Shown: one piece after another, positions 44,832 to 51,529 of the stretch
Layout: each line of letters starts with the position of its first letter
Numbering within the stretch: the first letter of the stretch is position 1
NCBI RefSeq assembly: GCF_017115085.1
Contig: NZ_JABXKJ010000215.1
Location: 1 to 64,000 of the forward strand
Origin: Nostoc sp. NMS7
Lineage (GTDB): Bacteria; Cyanobacteriota; Cyanobacteriia; Cyanobacteriales; Nostocaceae
Reading direction: 5' to 3'
Length of the DNA: 64,000 bases
Notes under the pieces: generated by a model
What the model was told of the DNA's origin: nothing
The model's input: only the letters and a program-made list of their open reading frames with translations
Databases searched by the model: none
Made by a program: the position numbers and the translations under genes

Positions 44832-45518
44832 TCAATCCTCTAATGTACGACGCCGCCGACGGGGTTTTTGTTGTTGGTCTTCACGCAAGCGGCGACCGAT
44901 TTCGTTAAAGAAATCCCGCCGCAGATAAGGATAATCGCTGACCCACAGGTTACGATTGGGAAAATATATATCACTGAATTCTTCAATACTGCTCAAATCT
45001 GCGCGATTTGACATCACTACCATTTCGGCAATTTGACCGCGTGTAATAACTTTGTGGGCAGAACGTAATGGTGCTACAAATTCAATGCTAAATCCTGTGT
45101 CGTCACCCACCTCTAAGTTAATCTGTTTTTCTCGGTTTTCTATAATTACCAATTCGCCTTTGTTGTTGACTGTTTCGGTTTTACCCATCAACTGGTCTGT
45201 AATCCACCAATCTAGGACTCGACCACGGAAAAAGCCGCCGTACTTATAACGGCGGCATTGCAAATTCCGCATACTTGCTTGAAACACTGGATACCACAGC
45301 CAAAAAAAAGCGCTAACTACCCCAAACACAAATACTATTGAAGCAAACTCAAGTTTGAAAACGAATGTTACAAGCAAAATAGCAACTATGGCAACTACAG
45401 AAATTAACAACCGTTGCAAAAAATTTGAGAACTTCCCCCAGTAGTACTTGTACTGCAAACCAGTGGCAATTAGAGGGACAACTTGTTCAAATTTCTGGCG
45501 AGTCAGTGGTACTAACAT
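44832..45518 (-). CDS. conserved cyanobacterial membrane protein
   Basis: 228 residues. Two membrane helices (about 35-55 and 58-80) are followed by a soluble domain with strands (ELVIIENREKQINLEVGDDT, FSIEFVAPLRSAHKVITRGQ) and an Arg-rich C-terminus (QQKPRRRRRTLED). I do not recognise a named family. It lies 32 bp downstream of dapB on the same strand and may be co-transcribed with it. Confidence 0.7.
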   Translation of the reverse strand: MLVPLTRQKFEQVVPLIATGLQYKYYWGKFSNFLQRLLISVVAIVAILLVTFVFKLEFASIVFVFGVVSAFFWLWYPVFQASMRNLQCRRYKYGGFFRGRVLDWWITDQLMGKTETVNNKGELVIIENREKQINLEVGDDTGFSIEFVAPLRSAHKVITRGQIAEMVVMSNRADLSSIEEFSDIYFPNRNLWVSDYPYLRRDFFNEIGRRLREDQQQKPRRRRRTLED

Positions 45519-45550
45519 GAGTGCTGAGTGATGAATGCTGAATAGTTGGT

Positions 45551-46387
45551 TTAAAGTATCTTTTCTAATCCATATACTAACGACTTTAGCGCTAAGACTT
45601 TGCGAATTGCTAGTAGCACTCCTGGCATATAGCAGGCGCGATCGCTCGTATCATGTCGTAAAGTATAAATCTGTCCTGCTGCGCCAAAAATAACTTCCTG
45701 ATGGGCAATCAATCCTGGCAAGCGAATGCTATGAATTCTAATCCCTTCGTCTGCTATACTGCCTCTGGCTCCTGCTAATTTCTCCGTTTCTTTTACAAGA
45801 GCCGGGTTAAAAGTTTTACCCAATTCTCCTAATAACTGTGCCGTTTGAATGGCAGTACCACTAGGGGCATCAGCTTTTTGGTTGTGATGCAGTTCGATAA
45901 TTTCCACATGGTCAAAATATTTGGAGGCGATGACTGCGGCTTGTTGCAACAGCACCATGCCAATGGAGAAGTTAGGAATAATCAGACAACCAGTGCTAGC
46001 TTTATCGGCAAAGTCTGCCAACTCTTGAATTTGTTCGGGACTTAACCCGGTGGTGCCGACTACGGGACGAATCCCGTAGGCGATCGCACTCCGAATATTG
46101 TCATAAACTGAATCAGGATGCGTAAAGTCTACAATCACCCCTGGAGGAGACTTTCTGTCGCCAGCCACATACCCCAACATCGGTTCTAATTGATTGGTAA
46201 TTGGCACTTCTAGGGGTTCGCTTAAACCCGCCAACTCTCCAGCGTCTTTACCTTGATGTTCGGGACTGTGGTCAATTGCACCTACTAGGTTTAAGTCAGG
46301 TGCTTGCGCCACCGCCTTAACCACCTCACGTCCCATTTTACCAGCAGCACCGTTGACAATAACCGGGATAGGAGCTTGATTCGTCAT
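45551..46387 (-). CDS. dapB: 4-hydroxy-tetrahydrodipicolinate reductase
   Basis: 278 residues, full length. Catalyses NAD(P)H reduction in the lysine/diaminopimelate pathway. Seen: the Rossmann start IPVIVNGAAGKMGREVVKAV, VIVDFTHPDSV, the catalytic VEIIELHHNQKADAPSGTAI (His-His-x3-Lys) and IRLPGLIAHQEVIFGAAGQI. Followed 32 bp later by a membrane-protein gene. Confidence 0.96.
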   Translation of the reverse strand: MTNQAPIPVIVNGAAGKMGREVVKAVAQAPDLNLVGAIDHSPEHQGKDAGELAGLSEPLEVPITNQLEPMLGYVAGDRKSPPGVIVDFTHPDSVYDNIRSAIAYGIRPVVGTTGLSPEQIQELADFADKASTGCLIIPNFSIGMVLLQQAAVIASKYFDHVEIIELHHNQKADAPSGTAIQTAQLLGELGKTFNPALVKETEKLAGARGSIADEGIRIHSIRLPGLIAHQEVIFGAAGQIYTLRHDTSDRACYMPGVLLAIRKVLALKSLVYGLEKIL

Positions 46388-46650
46388 AGGTCGAGAAATA
46401 CTTTTTGAGCCAACAAGGGAATTGTAAAGACTTTGGTGATCTAGTAGCTAGCTTTTCAAATCTTTGGCTTAATTCCGACTACCCGGATTTGTGCAACTAC
46501 AGCGCTTAGTTTTTCTATTCCCCAAAATAGATCGGTTCTTATTTTGATCCCACTATCTTAGCCTCGATAAGCCCCTTATTTCTTTAACTTTTCTTTTCTT
46601 TAGTCATCTTTGAGATGACTTTCGCTATTAGGCGTAGGTTTCTAACCTAT

Positions 46651-46773
46651 GGCGGGTAATGGTTCAGGCGGGAGATTGGAAATTACGTATTTGAATAATT
46701 GTGGAATATTGGCTGATGGCGGGTAATAGTTCAGGCGCGAATTACGTATTTGAATAATTGCGAAATATTGGCT
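46651..46773. repeat. tandem direct repeat of about 60 bp
   Basis: Two copies of a unit beginning GGCGGGTAATNGTTCAGGCG and continuing AATTACGTATTTGAATAATT to AATATTGGCT: 46651-46714 and 46718-46773. The first has about eight extra bases in the middle. A minus-strand frame through it is an artefact. It lies left of the Y1 transposase hairpins. Confidence 0.85.
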
Positions 46774-46786
46774 TGACCACAAGTCC

Positions 46787-46836
46787 GCCTCAGAATTCAT
46801 TCTGAGGCTTATAGCTGAAGTCAGCTTAAGCTGACT
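46787..46836. repeat. left hairpin pair of the Y1 transposase element
   Basis: Hairpin GCCTCAGAAT/ATTCTGAGGC at 46787-46808, followed by perfect palindrome AGTCAGCTTAAGCTGACT at 46819-46836. The right side of the transposase gene carries the same two hairpins in reverse order. Confidence 0.9.
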
Positions 46837-46888
46837 ACGGTTCAATGAACTTAAAGATTAATGGAATTCATTGGTTTAGCTGCGTGAG

Positions 46889-47311
46889 TTATGGCCCTTC
46901 ATCTTCATGATTATGCCGTTCCAAAGACAAAATCATAGTCCCATTGGAATGATGCGCTTTCTGATTCTCTACATAGACGACAGCTTGCTCAAGTTGTTTG
47001 CTTCCCATTGAAAAAACGCCATATCCACGTTGCCAGCCAAACAAATCTTGGGAGGGCGAGAGATGATTGAGATGATGAGCGCTACTGCCTTTAAGATTTT
47101 GGACAAAATCAGAGATAGAAAGTCTCGGTGGAATAGAAGCTACTAAATGGATGTGGTTTTCTATTCCGCCCACAGCATGGATAATGCTACCAAGTGCATT
47201 GGCTTTGCCGATGATGTAACTATAAAGTTGGGTTTCGCGTTCAGGGGTAATTAGTGGCTGTCGCTCTTTTGTCGCCCAAACAAGATGATAATAAAGTCGC
47301 CACAGAGCCAT
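46889..47311 (-). CDS. tnpA: Y1 (IS200/REP-type) transposase TnpA
   Basis: 140 residues. HUH single-strand transposase: ENHIHLVASIPP carries the His-x-His metal pair and QAVVYVENQKAHH the likely catalytic Tyr. The N-terminus MALWRLYYHLVWATKERQPL is typical of the IS200/RAYT group; a 50-codon upstream extension is not. Such enzymes recognise hairpins at element ends, and two hairpins flank the gene on each side. Length is complete with no frameshift, so it may be active. Confidence 0.9.
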   Translation of the reverse strand: MALWRLYYHLVWATKERQPLITPERETQLYSYIIGKANALGSIIHAVGGIENHIHLVASIPPRLSISDFVQNLKGSSAHHLNHLSPSQDLFGWQRGYGVFSMGSKQLEQAVVYVENQKAHHSNGTMILSLERHNHEDEGP

Positions 47312-47374
47312 GTACGTGATGTTTTTGATGGAATTTACTATGTCTAGTATTCCCACAATCGTTAAAAATCTTCC

Positions 47375-47424
47375 AGTCAGCTTGAGCTGACTTGAGCTAT
47401 TAGCCTTGGAATTCATTCCGAGGC
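47375..47424. repeat. right hairpin pair of the Y1 transposase element
   Basis: AGTCAGCTTGAGCTGACT at 47375-47392, then GCCTTGGAAT/ATTCCGAGGC at 47403-47424 (one G-T wobble). Mirror image of the left pair, defining an element of about 640 bp (46787-47424). Confidence 0.9.
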
Positions 47425-47646
47425 GGGTAGGGTTGCAACTGGTAAAATTTGATGTAAGCAATGTCTACAGACAACCTACGCTTACGCATTTCACACTAAA
47501 GCGAGACATCAGGGAGTATTTGCTGACATTTGAGGATTATCCCTCACCATATAATGCATCATCCGAAGCGTCCCGGTTGGTGGGAGAATAAAAACGAGAA
47601 ATGATGCTTGCTTGGTGTTGTCTCCAGCCCAAAGGAATCTGTAGAA

Positions 47647-48192
47647 ATGTGGAAACGAATTGTATTAATTTTACTATTGGTGTTGAGCTTCAGCTTGAGT
47701 AATTCTGGTGTAGCGGCTGCGGCTGGACTCAAAAGCTTTGTAGACAGTAGAGATGGCTATCAGTTTTTATATCCTAACGGCTGGCTGCAAGTGAAAGTTG
47801 CCAACGGGCCAGATGTGGTTTTCCACGATTTGATTGAGGTGTCGGAAAATGTTTCGGTTGTGATTAGCCCAGTTCCAGAAGGCAAAACTTTGTCAGAATT
47901 GGGAACGCCAACAGAAGTAGGATATAAATTAGGAAAAGCTGCTCTGGCGCCTCCTGACTCTGGTCGTTCGGCTGAATTAGTCAATGCCGCACAACGAGAA
48001 GTGAACGGTAAAATATATTACCTTTTAGAGTATGAAGTTAAACTCCCCAATCAACAGCAACGACACAACATCGCCAGCGTCGCTGTTAGCCGTGGTAAAC
48101 TTTTTACCTTCAATGCCTCAATTCCTGAAAAACGCTGGCAGAGAGTTAAACGAATGATTGATGAGGTTGTGAATTCTTTTTCTGTCTATTAA
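47647..48192 (+). CDS. psbP: PsbP-like photosystem II protein (CyanoP)
   Basis: 181 residues from MWKRIVLILLLVL. A signal peptide (hydrophobic to about 25, with A-rich cleavage region) precedes a PsbP domain: GLKSFVDSRDGYQFLYPNGW, then VVFHDLIEVSENVSVVISPV and a C-terminal RVKRMIDEVVNSFSVY. CyanoP is a lumenal lipoprotein-type PSII assembly factor; here no clear lipobox Cys is seen before the mature part (AAAAGLKSF), which is worth noting. Followed by a G-rich repeat and maf. Confidence 0.88.
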   Translation: MWKRIVLILLLVLSFSLSNSGVAAAAGLKSFVDSRDGYQFLYPNGWLQVKVANGPDVVFHDLIEVSENVSVVISPVPEGKTLSELGTPTEVGYKLGKAALAPPDSGRSAELVNAAQREVNGKIYYLLEYEVKLPNQQQRHNIASVAVSRGKLFTFNASIPEKRWQRVKRMIDEVVNSFSVY

Positions 48193-48194
48193 TT

Positions 48195-48266
48195 GGGGAG
48201 TGGGGAGTGGGGAATGGGGGGACAAGGGGGATAAGGGGGACAAGGGGGACAAGGAGGATAAGGGGG
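48195..48266. repeat. G-rich tandem repeat with G-quadruplex potential
   Basis: 48195-48221 has four G-runs (four, four, four and six Gs) separated by AGT, AGT and AAT, directly after the psbP stop on the coding strand. It is followed by GGGGGACAA and GGGGGATAA units to 48266. This is Nostoc-type short tandem repeat sequence and could stall polymerase or fold in the 3' RNA. Confidence 0.85.
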
Positions 48267-48366
48267 AATTATTGAACAAGTCTCTCCTTTGTCTCCCCCC
48301 TCTTCCTTGTCTCCCTTGTCTCTTTTTCATGCCCAATGCGTAATTACCAAGTTTGTCAGAAATCTC

Positions 48367-48960
48367 ATGAAAATTCCACCTTTTGTACTTGCCTCAGCTT
48401 CCCCAGCCCGTCGCCGCTTGCTGCAAACTGTTGGTATTGAAGCGATAGTTAAACCAAGTGACTTTGATGAGTCGCAAATTGAACTAAGTGAACCAGCAGA
48501 ATTGGTCAAAACTCTTGCCCAGTATAAGGCGGAAACTGTAGCACCGCAGTTTGAATCGGCTTTGATTATGGGTTGTGATTCAGTTTTGTCCATCAATGGT
48601 GAAATTTACGGCAAACCAGCAGACATCGCGGAAGCGATCGCCCGGTGGCAGATAATGCAAGGTAACTTTGGCGACTTGTACACAGGTCATGCCTTAATTG
48701 ACTTAGAACAAAACCGCACTTTAGTCAAGTCACAAGTCACAACAGTTTACTTTGCCGAAATGAGCGATCGCGCCATTCAAGCTTATGTTGCCACCGGCGA
48801 ACCCCTCAAGTGTGCTGGTGCCTTTGCCATTGAGGGTTTTGGTAGTTTCTTTGTGGAAAAAATCGCCGGCTGTCACAGCAATGTAATTGGACTGAGTTTA
48901 CCTTTGCTGCGGCAGATGCTAGGGGAATTGGGATACGATGTCACTGATTTCTGGCAATAG
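48367..48960 (+). CDS. maf: Maf family nucleotide pyrophosphatase
   Basis: 197 residues. Seen: FVLASASPARRRLLQTVGIE, the catalytic IMGCDSVLSINGEIYGKP and GHALIDLEQN, with GAFAIEGFGSFFVEKIAGCH near the end. Family enzymes hydrolyse non-canonical nucleoside triphosphates (the Maf/YhdE house-cleaning group) and were first linked to septum formation. The ATG at 48367 is chosen; upstream frame is a translated repeat. Confidence 0.93.
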   Translation: MKIPPFVLASASPARRRLLQTVGIEAIVKPSDFDESQIELSEPAELVKTLAQYKAETVAPQFESALIMGCDSVLSINGEIYGKPADIAEAIARWQIMQGNFGDLYTGHALIDLEQNRTLVKSQVTTVYFAEMSDRAIQAYVATGEPLKCAGAFAIEGFGSFFVEKIAGCHSNVIGLSLPLLRQMLGELGYDVTDFWQ

Positions 48961-48999
48961 TCCTTTGTCATAGGCAAGGAGAAAGGGTAAATTAATTTT

Positions 49000-49090
49000 T
49001 GCAGGTCGATGTTATGCCATTGCAGGTCGATGTTATGCCAATGCAGGTCGATGTTATGCCATTGCAGGTCGATGTTATGCCAATGCAGGT
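49000..49090. repeat. 21-bp minisatellite, four units
   Basis: Four perfect copies of TGCAGGTCGATGTTATGCCA plus an alternating T or A, at 49000-49083, then a partial unit. The T/A alternation gives a 42-bp higher-order period. Intergenic between maf and pcyA, upstream of the pcyA start by about 75 bp, so it sits where a promoter or leader would be. Confidence 0.95.
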
Positions 49091-49160
49091 TTAGTAAGTG
49101 TTTGTTTATATTGCAGGCCACGACAAGTTGTAGACTAGCAACTAGATCGCATTTCCAACT

Positions 49161-49904
49161 ATGAATATGTCATTTACTTCTATGGCCTCGCTGCGTGAGC
49201 AACAACATCCTCTAATTCGTCAGCTAGCTGATTCTATTGAGGCAGCTTGGCATCAGCATCTGGATCTATCGCCCTACCATTTGCCTGATGAGTTGGGGTA
49301 TGTGGAAGGTAGACTAGAAGGCGAAAAACTGACAATTGAAAATCGCTGCTATCAAACGCCCCAGTTTCGGAAAATGCACTTGGAACTGGCAAAAATCGGA
49401 AATATGTTGGATATTTTGCACTGCGTGATGTTTCCGCGTGCAGAATACAACTTACCGATGTTTGGTTGCGATTTAGTTGGGGGTAGAGGTCAAATTAGTG
49501 CAGCGATCGCAGACCTTTCTCCGATCCAATTAGATCGTACGTTACCAGAAGCTTATACCTCCGCACTGACACAGCTAACAGTGCATAACTTTTCGCAACC
49601 GCGTGAATTACCTGAATGGGGAAATATTTTTTCGGATTTTTGTATCTTTGTGCGCCCCAGTTCCCCAGAAGAAGAAACCATGTTTCTTACGCGTGTGCGA
49701 GAATTTTTAGACATACATTGCATCCAAGCGATCGCTTCACATCCTGTTTCAGATGAACAAGTTACACAAAATATCGCCGGACAACACAACTATTGCACCA
49801 AACAGCAGCAAAACGATAAAACCCGCCGCGTACTAGAAAAAGCCTTTGGCGCTGCTTGGGCAGAAAATTACATGACCACAGTTTTATTCGATCTGCCAAA
49901 TTAA
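49161..49904 (+). CDS. pcyA: phycocyanobilin:ferredoxin oxidoreductase
   Basis: 247 residues. Reduces biliverdin IXalpha by four electrons to phycocyanobilin, the chromophore of phycobiliproteins, phytochromes and cyanobacteriochromes. The catalytic trio is present: Glu75 (HLELAKIG), His87 (DILHCVMFPR) and Asp104 (MFGCDLVG). GNIFSDFCIFVRP is also typical. Start MNMSFTSMASLREQQHPL fits. A bilin supply is relevant to the possible cyanobacteriochrome GGDEF protein at 11.5-14.0 kb. Confidence 0.96.
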   Translation: MNMSFTSMASLREQQHPLIRQLADSIEAAWHQHLDLSPYHLPDELGYVEGRLEGEKLTIENRCYQTPQFRKMHLELAKIGNMLDILHCVMFPRAEYNLPMFGCDLVGGRGQISAAIADLSPIQLDRTLPEAYTSALTQLTVHNFSQPRELPEWGNIFSDFCIFVRPSSPEEETMFLTRVREFLDIHCIQAIASHPVSDEQVTQNIAGQHNYCTKQQQNDKTRRVLEKAFGAAWAENYMTTVLFDLPN

Positions 49905-49964
49905 GCTGCCATATTCTGTGAATACAAATACTGCTGAAACCCGATAAACAACACAATCTCTTAA

Positions 49965-50459
49965 TCATTGCCCGTCCCTGATATCTTCCGACGCTGGTTG
50001 AGCAACTTCCGACGCTGGTTGAGCAACTTCTGACGCTGGTTGAGCAACTTCTGACGCTGGTTGAGCAACTTCTGACGCTGGTTGAGCAACTTCTGACGCT
50101 GGTTGAGCAACTTCTGACGCTGGTTGAGCAACTTCTGACGCTGGTTGAGCGGAGTCGAAACCAGCATTTTTATAATGCGAATCATTCTGACACTCCGCCA
50201 AAATATGAAGCCGATCCCATTTACTCTCCATCAGAGCAATTTTTTTCCTTCGACTCCAACCCTGAATCTGCTTTTCACGATAAAAAGCATCCGCTACATA
50301 ATCAAAATGCTCCGCATAGACCAATTTTACAGGCAGTCGTTTGATCGTATGGTTTGCCCCCAGCCCATTTTGATGCTGCCACAAACGACGCGGCAAATCC
50401 TTTGTACTTCCCGTATAGAACGAGCGATCGGCACATTCAAGAATATACATATAGGGCAT
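49965..50459 (-). CDS. GIY-YIG endonuclease with repeat-derived tail
   Basis: About 164 residues from MPYMYILECADRSFYTGSTK. Residues 1-95 are a GIY-YIG nuclease domain of the UvrC/Slx1 small type (YIL and YTG motifs, LPRRLWQHQNG, REKQIQGWSRRKK). From about residue 100 the protein is DSAQPASE followed by seven further AQPASEV-type heptapeptides, encoded by a 21-bp tandem repeat. The tail starts within a dispersed hairpin (GCTGGTT with core and AACCAGC). The tail is unlikely to be functional in catalysis, so the nuclease may be intact with an appended tail. An upstream Met at 50477 is possible. Confidence 0.82.
   Translation of the reverse strand: MPYMYILECADRSFYTGSTKDLPRRLWQHQNGLGANHTIKRLPVKLVYAEHFDYVADAFYREKQIQGWSRRKKIALMESKWDRLHILAECQNDSHYKNAGFDSAQPASEVAQPASEVAQPASEVAQPASEVAQPASEVAQPASEVAQPASEVAQPASEDIRDGQ
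49990..50136. repeat. 21-bp tandem array inside the GIY-YIG gene
   Basis: Seven units of GACGCTGGTTGAGCAACTTC plus C or T, then an eighth half-unit that runs into the hairpin at 50140-50165 (arms GCTGGTT and AACCAGC around GAGCGGAGTCGA). The array therefore appears to be amplified from half of that dispersed element. Confidence 0.95.
50140..50165. repeat. core-plus-arms element
   Basis: GCTGGTT, core GAGCGGAGTCGA, AACCAGC. Reverse-strand core is TCGACTCCGCTC. Encodes part of GFDSAQPAS in the GIY-YIG tail. Confidence 0.9.
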
Positions 50460-50483
50460 TATTATGACCTTGTGCAAAAAAAC

Positions 50484-50582
50484 GGACTTCGACTTCGCTC
50501 AGTCCTCAAATTTTGTGCTGGTTGAGCGGTTTTGTGCTGGTTGAGCGGTTTTGTGCTGGTTGAGCGGAGTCGAAACCAGCAC
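50484..50582. repeat. two core-plus-arms elements and a 19-bp triplicate
   Basis: Element one: GGACT (50484-50488), TCGACTTCGCTC (50489-50500), AGTCC (50501-50505). Then three exact copies of TTTTGTGCTGGTTGAGCGG at 50511-50567, the last overlapping element two: GTGCTGGTT (50553-50561), GAGCGGAGTCGA (50562-50573), AACCAGCAC (50574-50582). Again a half-element has been amplified in tandem. Confidence 0.92.
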
Positions 50583-50885
50583 TCTTATAACATTCCCCGA
50601 ATTACCGCCAAAATATCAGCACTCTCTGCATCGAGTACCGCGATCGCATCCAAAATTCCTGCGGTTCTCGTAACAGTAGGCTCTGTTACGTTTTTGCGTA
50701 ACGGATAAATGTAGAATTCATTCAACGAGAGTTTAATGGAGTCCCAAAACAGCAGCAGAGAGAATAGTAAAGTCTTTGAAGCGAATATTACAAAATGGTT
50801 TGTTGTCTTGGTAGGTGCAAGCAAGTAGAGACAGCTAACTCATTAACCAGAAAGTTAAGGAAACTCTAATGTTAGAAATGCTCAA

Positions 50886-50915
50886 GTTGACCCTTCGGCT
50901 TCGCTCAGGGTCAAC
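50886..50915. repeat. core-plus-arms element
   Basis: GTTGACCCT (50886-50894), core TCGGCTTCGCTC (50895-50906), AGGGTCAAC (50907-50915): a perfect 9-bp stem around the 12-base core. Confidence 0.92.
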
Positions 50916-51025
50916 AGATATTTTTTAGTTAGTTAATCGTTGATTGACTTAAGAAAGACTAACTTTTGTAGCAAGATTGTATCCAGCAAAGGCAACAGTC
51001 TATTTTGATGTTTCTTTTCAATTTT

Positions 51026-51067
51026 GTAACTAACTGTACCCATAGTGAATGTAGCAGTATAGTACCG
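51026..51067 (+). promoter_or_regulatory. candidate NtcA-activated promoter
   Basis: GTAACTAACTGTAC at 51026-51039 fits the NtcA consensus GTAN8TAC exactly. TATAGT at 51058-51063 fits TAN3T, 18 bases downstream (usually 20-24). It lies about 490 bp before the devB-like start, compatible with a long leader as reported for devBCA in Anabaena. A chance match in this gap is quite possible. Confidence 0.4.
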
Positions 51068-51529
51068 CATCATACCAATTTAGAATTTTGTGTAGAGACA
51101 TCACATATCACGTTTCTACATCTAGATTTATACTACTTGTGAATTCTGCTAACTTCGATTGCACTCATGTCTTAATAATACTCAGAGTTATTGAATAGCC
51201 AGCTACTATAGCGCTTCTGTGTTGAGTTAAATACAAACCTAACAAGAACAGCCCCTTCCCTACTAGCATTGGGGAGAAGTAAGCCTCAAAGTCTCTCTCC
51301 TTTTAGGAGAGAGATTTAGAGAGAGGTCAAAGTATATTGCATACAAACCAGAAGCACTATAGAAAATACCATTTTAGAAAGCCATAGTGTTGAGCGTTGA
51401 TCACACAATAAATTTTAAGCCATACCCAGCTTTAAACCACTGTTGTTTGTCCTAAGCGGTTGGCTGTTGATTAAAAACCCTTTTATTTTTACTTCCATCA
51501 GCACAATTCAGATAAACGGGTAACATACT

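Larger units (their letters stand above)
50583..51529. other. intergenic region before the exporter operon
   Basis: About 950 bp without an accepted gene. Contains one core-plus-arms element (50886-50915), a candidate NtcA site (51026-51039), and a dispersed hairpin TCTCTCTCC/GGAGAGAGA (51292-51314). A minus-strand frame at 50585-50824 starts with TTG and was not accepted. Confidence 0.6.

Noticed and set aside
46642..46845. 67-codon minus-strand frame left of the transposase
   Set aside because: It lies across the 60-bp direct repeats and the left hairpins, which explain the sequence fully.
49000..50136. Repeats resembling a CRISPR array
   Set aside because: Units are contiguous with no unique spacers and no cas genes are nearby; these are tandem repeats, partly in coding sequence.
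50585..50824. 79-codon minus-strand frame
   Set aside because: Starts with TTG, has no ribosome binding site, no recognisable family, and a biased composition; probably random.
51049..51066. Second NtcA site GTAGCAGTATAGTAC
   Set aside because: The spacer between GTA and TAC is nine bases, not eight.
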